DNA from: Pedobacter sp. PACM 27299
GTDB taxonomy: Bacteria > Bacteroidota > Bacteroidia > Sphingobacteriales > Sphingobacteriaceae
Direction: 5' to 3'
NCBI RefSeq assembly: GCF_001412655.1
Contig: NZ_CP012996.1
Location: 2,418,001-2,482,000, forward strand
DNA: 64,000 nt
The notes beneath the pieces are model-generated. The model was not told the DNA's origin. It saw only the letters and a list, made by a program, of their open reading frames with translations, and did not search any database. A program made the position numbers and the translations under genes. The first letter of the stretch is position 1. Each line of letters starts with the position of its first letter. Below, piece by piece: positions 61,568 to 64,000 of the stretch.

Positions 61568-61948
61568 ATGAAAACTGATTTTGTAGAAATTTTCCAAACC
61601 ATAAGAGCAGCGATGCAAGCCTATGAAGCCATGGGATTCAACGATCGTGTGAATAGTGAAACTGCTTATGAATTGTGGAGCGAAAAAGAGGTGGTCATTG
61701 ATGGTAAGAAGCGGTTGGGTTGGTTTTTTGCCAGTGTAGTCATTATGAAAAATTATGTCGGCTTTTATTTTATGCCAATATATTTGGAGCCGGAAATGAA
61801 AACTGCTTTTGATCCTAAGTTATTAAAGCATTTAAAAGGGAAGTCTTGCTTCCACATTAAAAAACTGGATTTTGAACTGCTTTCCATGATAGAAAGTGCC
61901 ATGGGGGAAGGATTCAAATTATATAAAGAAAAGGGTTGGGTAGATTAA
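61568..61948 (+). CDS. Conserved hypothetical protein
   Basis: 126 residues; ATG at 61568 after an 80-bp gap. It reads as a small alpha+beta protein (RLGWFFASVVIMKNYVGFYFMP in the middle, KGKSCFHIKKLDFELL towards the end). It recalls small YdhG/DUF1801-like proteins but I cannot confirm this. It overlaps the start of the following frame by 13 bp. Confidence 0.7.
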   Translation: MKTDFVEIFQTIRAAMQAYEAMGFNDRVNSETAYELWSEKEVVIDGKKRLGWFFASVVIMKNYVGFYFMPIYLEPEMKTAFDPKLLKHLKGKSCFHIKKLDFELLSMIESAMGEGFKLYKEKGWVD

Positions 61949-62778
61949 GACCGGTTTGGCAATTAGATTTTATTAAGACATTAACCGATAAAGGCATTGC
62001 TTTTACCGAAGAAGAAGACAATGAACTGGTCTTTCTGGACCAGCAGCAAGTAGCTATACATTTAGTTTCTTTGACAGATCCTGGTACTCCTGCTGATTTT
62101 ATCGCACTGCAGACCCAGCAACAGCAGCAAAACCGCTATGTAGTTCATTTATGGGAAGACATCTGGCAAAGCAGACGGGAACAGGTATTGGCGAGGATAG
62201 CCTCCATTCTGGGCCTCAACAAAACACTTCATGGCCGTAAAGGCAAAATTATATCTATTAATCAGGCACAGGCCGATGAGTTTCTCTGGCAGCATCACAT
62301 ACAAGGATCTGCAAAAACGAAATACAAATTTGGATTAATGATCGGGGAGGAACTTGTAGGAGTTGCTTTATTTAGTGCAGCAAGGCCGATGAAAAGTATT
62401 GGCCCTGATTACCGTTCTTATGAATTGGTACGTTTCGCAAGTCAGATGGGCTTTACGGTGACCGGTGGTTTCAGTAAATTACTCAAGCATTTCATAAACC
62501 TGGTACAGCCAAATGACCTGATGAGTTATGCCGATAGAGATTGGTCATTAGGTCATGCCTATGACGCTTCCGGTTTTAAAATGGTCAATACGACGGAACC
62601 TTTAATGATGTGGCTGGATTTAAAGGACTACAGCAGGAAAACCATGCTTCGCCTTCCTGCAGCGCTGCTCGATTCATTAAAGCCGCTGGATAAGACTAAA
62701 CAGCGTCAATTTTTGATAGAAAATAATTATCTTCCTGTATTCAACACAGGCAATTTAAAATACATATTATACTTGTAA
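61936..62778 (+). CDS. Protein resembling phage endonuclease-associated domain
   Basis: 280 residues starting at TTG (61936), inside the end of the previous gene; no in-frame ATG occurs before residue 130, so coupling is likely. HLWEDIWQSRREQV, then DEFLWQHHIQGSAKTKYKFGL, YELVRFASQMG and YADRDWSLGHAYDASGFK resemble, as I recall them, a domain found in many phage-encoded Hef/Vsr-like endonuclease proteins. The nuclease motif itself is not obvious to me. It abuts the MiaA gene, so it may be a domesticated phage gene with a nucleic-acid role. That function is inference. Confidence 0.6.
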   Translation: MGRLRPVWQLDFIKTLTDKGIAFTEEEDNELVFLDQQQVAIHLVSLTDPGTPADFIALQTQQQQQNRYVVHLWEDIWQSRREQVLARIASILGLNKTLHGRKGKIISINQAQADEFLWQHHIQGSAKTKYKFGLMIGEELVGVALFSAARPMKSIGPDYRSYELVRFASQMGFTVTGGFSKLLKHFINLVQPNDLMSYADRDWSLGHAYDASGFKMVNTTEPLMMWLDLKDYSRKTMLRLPAALLDSLKPLDKTKQRQFLIENNYLPVFNTGNLKYILYL

Positions 62779-63711
62779 ATGGACCATCACCCACTCCTGG
62801 TCGTACTCGGACCTACGGCCTCCGGCAAAACAAAACTTGCAGTAAAGCTGGCCTCCGCACTTCGTGGGGAGATCATCAGCGCGGATAGCAGGCAGGTTTT
62901 CAAAAATATGGACATCGGCACCGGAAAGGACCTCCAGGAATACCAGCTCGACGGAAAAAATATTCCCTATCACCTGATCAACATTAAAGAAGCCGGAGAG
63001 AAATACAATGTAAACGAGTTTAAAGATGATTTTTACCGGACTTTTGAGTCGCTTACTTCCAGGAATGTACTGCCAATTCTATGTGGTGGTACAGGAATGT
63101 ATATTCATAGTATTTTGCTGGAGCAGGAATATACCGCCATTCCTATCAATGAAGCGCTAAGGGCGCAGCTATTGCCGAAGGCAATTGCTGAACTAAGAGC
63201 AATGCTCGCGAATTATCCAAAAGAGCAGGTAGGCCATGCCGATCTTTCTTCCCATAAAAGACTGATTCGGGTGATAGAGATTGCAGAGTATTTAAAGCAC
63301 CATGAATTTACTCCGGTAAAAAGGCCGTTTATCACGCCTTTTATAGTCGGTCTGCAAACGGATGTTACCTTGCGTAGAGCAAAGATCCTGACCAGAATGG
63401 AAGCCAGGTTTAAGGAGGGGATGATTGAAGAAGTAAAAATGTTGCTGGAAATGGGAGTAGCTCGGGAAACTTTAATTTTTTACGGATTGGAGTATAAATT
63501 TATCATCGCTTATCTGGATGGGGAATTGGACTATGAAACAATGAAAATCCGCCTGGGGACAGCAATATGCCAGTTTTCAAAGCGTCAGATGACATTTTTC
63601 AGGAAAATGGAAAAGGATGGTTTGAAGTTTCACTGGTTTGATGCCGCTCAAAATGAAGCTGATTTATATGGTCAGGTCATGACTGCTTATCAGCAGGATT
63701 TATCTTTTTAA
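62779..63711 (+). CDS. miaA: Divergent tRNA dimethylallyltransferase (MiaA-like)
   Basis: 310 residues. LGPTASGKTKLAVKLA (P-loop at 11-18), ISADSRQVFKNMDIGTGKD, GGTGMYIHSIL and FSKRQMTFFRK follow the MiaA order. Differences from the usual enzyme: GTGKD replaces GTAKP, the HPND region is shortened to SSHKRLIRVIEI, and the AIGYKE block reads FYGLEYKF. MiaA prenylates adenosine 37 of tRNAs reading UNN codons. It begins at the base after the preceding stop. It may be a second, specialised MiaA homologue rather than the housekeeping one. Confidence 0.85.
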   Translation: MDHHPLLVVLGPTASGKTKLAVKLASALRGEIISADSRQVFKNMDIGTGKDLQEYQLDGKNIPYHLINIKEAGEKYNVNEFKDDFYRTFESLTSRNVLPILCGGTGMYIHSILLEQEYTAIPINEALRAQLLPKAIAELRAMLANYPKEQVGHADLSSHKRLIRVIEIAEYLKHHEFTPVKRPFITPFIVGLQTDVTLRRAKILTRMEARFKEGMIEEVKMLLEMGVARETLIFYGLEYKFIIAYLDGELDYETMKIRLGTAICQFSKRQMTFFRKMEKDGLKFHWFDAAQNEADLYGQVMTAYQQDLSF

Positions 63712-63775
63712 AGTGTAAATTATTTCCAATGGCATGCATTTTGTATTTGTCCTGGCATATCAACGAAATTACAAA

Positions 63776-64000
63776 ATGAAAAAATCTACCACCTTTATAG
63801 CCTCAGCAGCAGCTGCAGTGGCTTTATTATTTAGTACGAATGTAAATGCGCAGAAACTTGGTGTAGGTGTTAATCTTGGTGTTCCAACCACAGACGGTTA
63901 TAGCTTTGCTATAGGTGCCGATGCAAGAATGCAATTTGATGTTTCAAAACAGGTTTCGATTCCTGTAACTACGGGTTACACGCATTTTACTGGTAAAACC
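63776..64000 (+). CDS. Outer-membrane beta-barrel protein, N-terminal part
   Basis: Runs off the window; 75 codons are visible. MKKSTTFIASAAAAVALLF with cleavage after VNA is a signal peptide. The mature start (QKLGVGVNLGVPTTDGYSF, then IGADARMQF) alternates as transmembrane beta strands, the pattern of small 8-stranded barrels of the OmpW/OprF-like porin family. It is separate from the miaA gene by 64 bp. Confidence 0.75.
   Translation, partial: MKKSTTFIASAAAAVALLFSTNVNAQKLGVGVNLGVPTTDGYSFAIGADARMQFDVSKQVSIPVTTGYTHFTGKT

Noticed and set aside
1..64000. CRISPR array, IS element, tRNA or rRNA gene
   Set aside because: No regularly spaced identical repeats, transposase-like protein or tRNA/rRNA signature was recognised by eye; a tRNAscan or ISfinder run would be needed to exclude them fully.

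Overview
The window looks like the chromosome of a Sphingobacteriaceae-type Bacteroidota, probably Pedobacter or a close relative. The evidence is the AT-rich composition, few Shine-Dalgarno sites, several matches to the Bacteroidota -7 promoter element TAnnTTTG, an S46 dipeptidyl-peptidase, lipoproteins with Bacteroidota-style signals, and the general gene content. This is inference from sequence character; no database was searched. No rRNA, tRNA, CRISPR array or insertion sequence was recognised.

Positions 1-25,600 hold a large exopolysaccharide locus. It begins with a TolC-like outer-membrane protein cut by the window edge. Next come a Wzc-like co-polymerase with a degraded kinase domain, a Wzy/ligase-type membrane protein, a hexapeptide acyltransferase, four glycosyltransferases, a beta-helix lipoprotein, a Wzx flippase and a GT8 transferase. 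A gluconate-dehydrogenase-like pair (small subunit plus GMC oxidoreductase) and a frameshifted GT14 gene follow. A second block (17.1-25.6 kb) contains a GT-C membrane glycosyltransferase, a HAD phosphatase, a UbiA prenyltransferase of the type that makes polyprenyl-phosphoribose, a second GMC oxidoreductase with its own small subunit, another UbiA protein and two more glycosyltransferases. I read this block as a possible lipid-linked pentofuranose pathway.

Positions 25,900-36,600 are accessory surface-glycan genes. They include a secreted clan-A-like glycoside hydrolase and a tightly packed minus-strand operon: GT14 transferase, FdtA-like ketoisomerase, DegT aminotransferase, TIGR04325 methyltransferase, ABC exporter and a terpene-cyclase-like alpha/alpha-barrel protein. 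An unknown membrane-anchored protein lies upstream of that operon, and two GT2 genes are on the plus strand.

Positions 36,600-49,300 hold a compact three-gene minus-strand natural-product operon. It encodes an NRPS-PKS hybrid (A-PCP-KS-AT-ACP-aminotransferase), an NRPS (C-A with embedded methyltransferase-PCP-TE) and a 4'-phosphopantetheinyl transferase. Domain logic predicts a small beta-amino acyl product amide-linked to an N-methylated amino acid, probably glycine.

Positions 49,600-64,000 are mostly housekeeping: small conserved proteins, a CDGSH iron-sulfur protein, an S46 peptidase, and a tight run of fRMsr, 3-methyladenine glycosylase, kynureninase, bestrophin, HDAC-like, topoisomerase III and MBL-fold genes. 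A protein resembling a phage endonuclease-associated domain, a divergent MiaA and the start of an outer-membrane protein follow.
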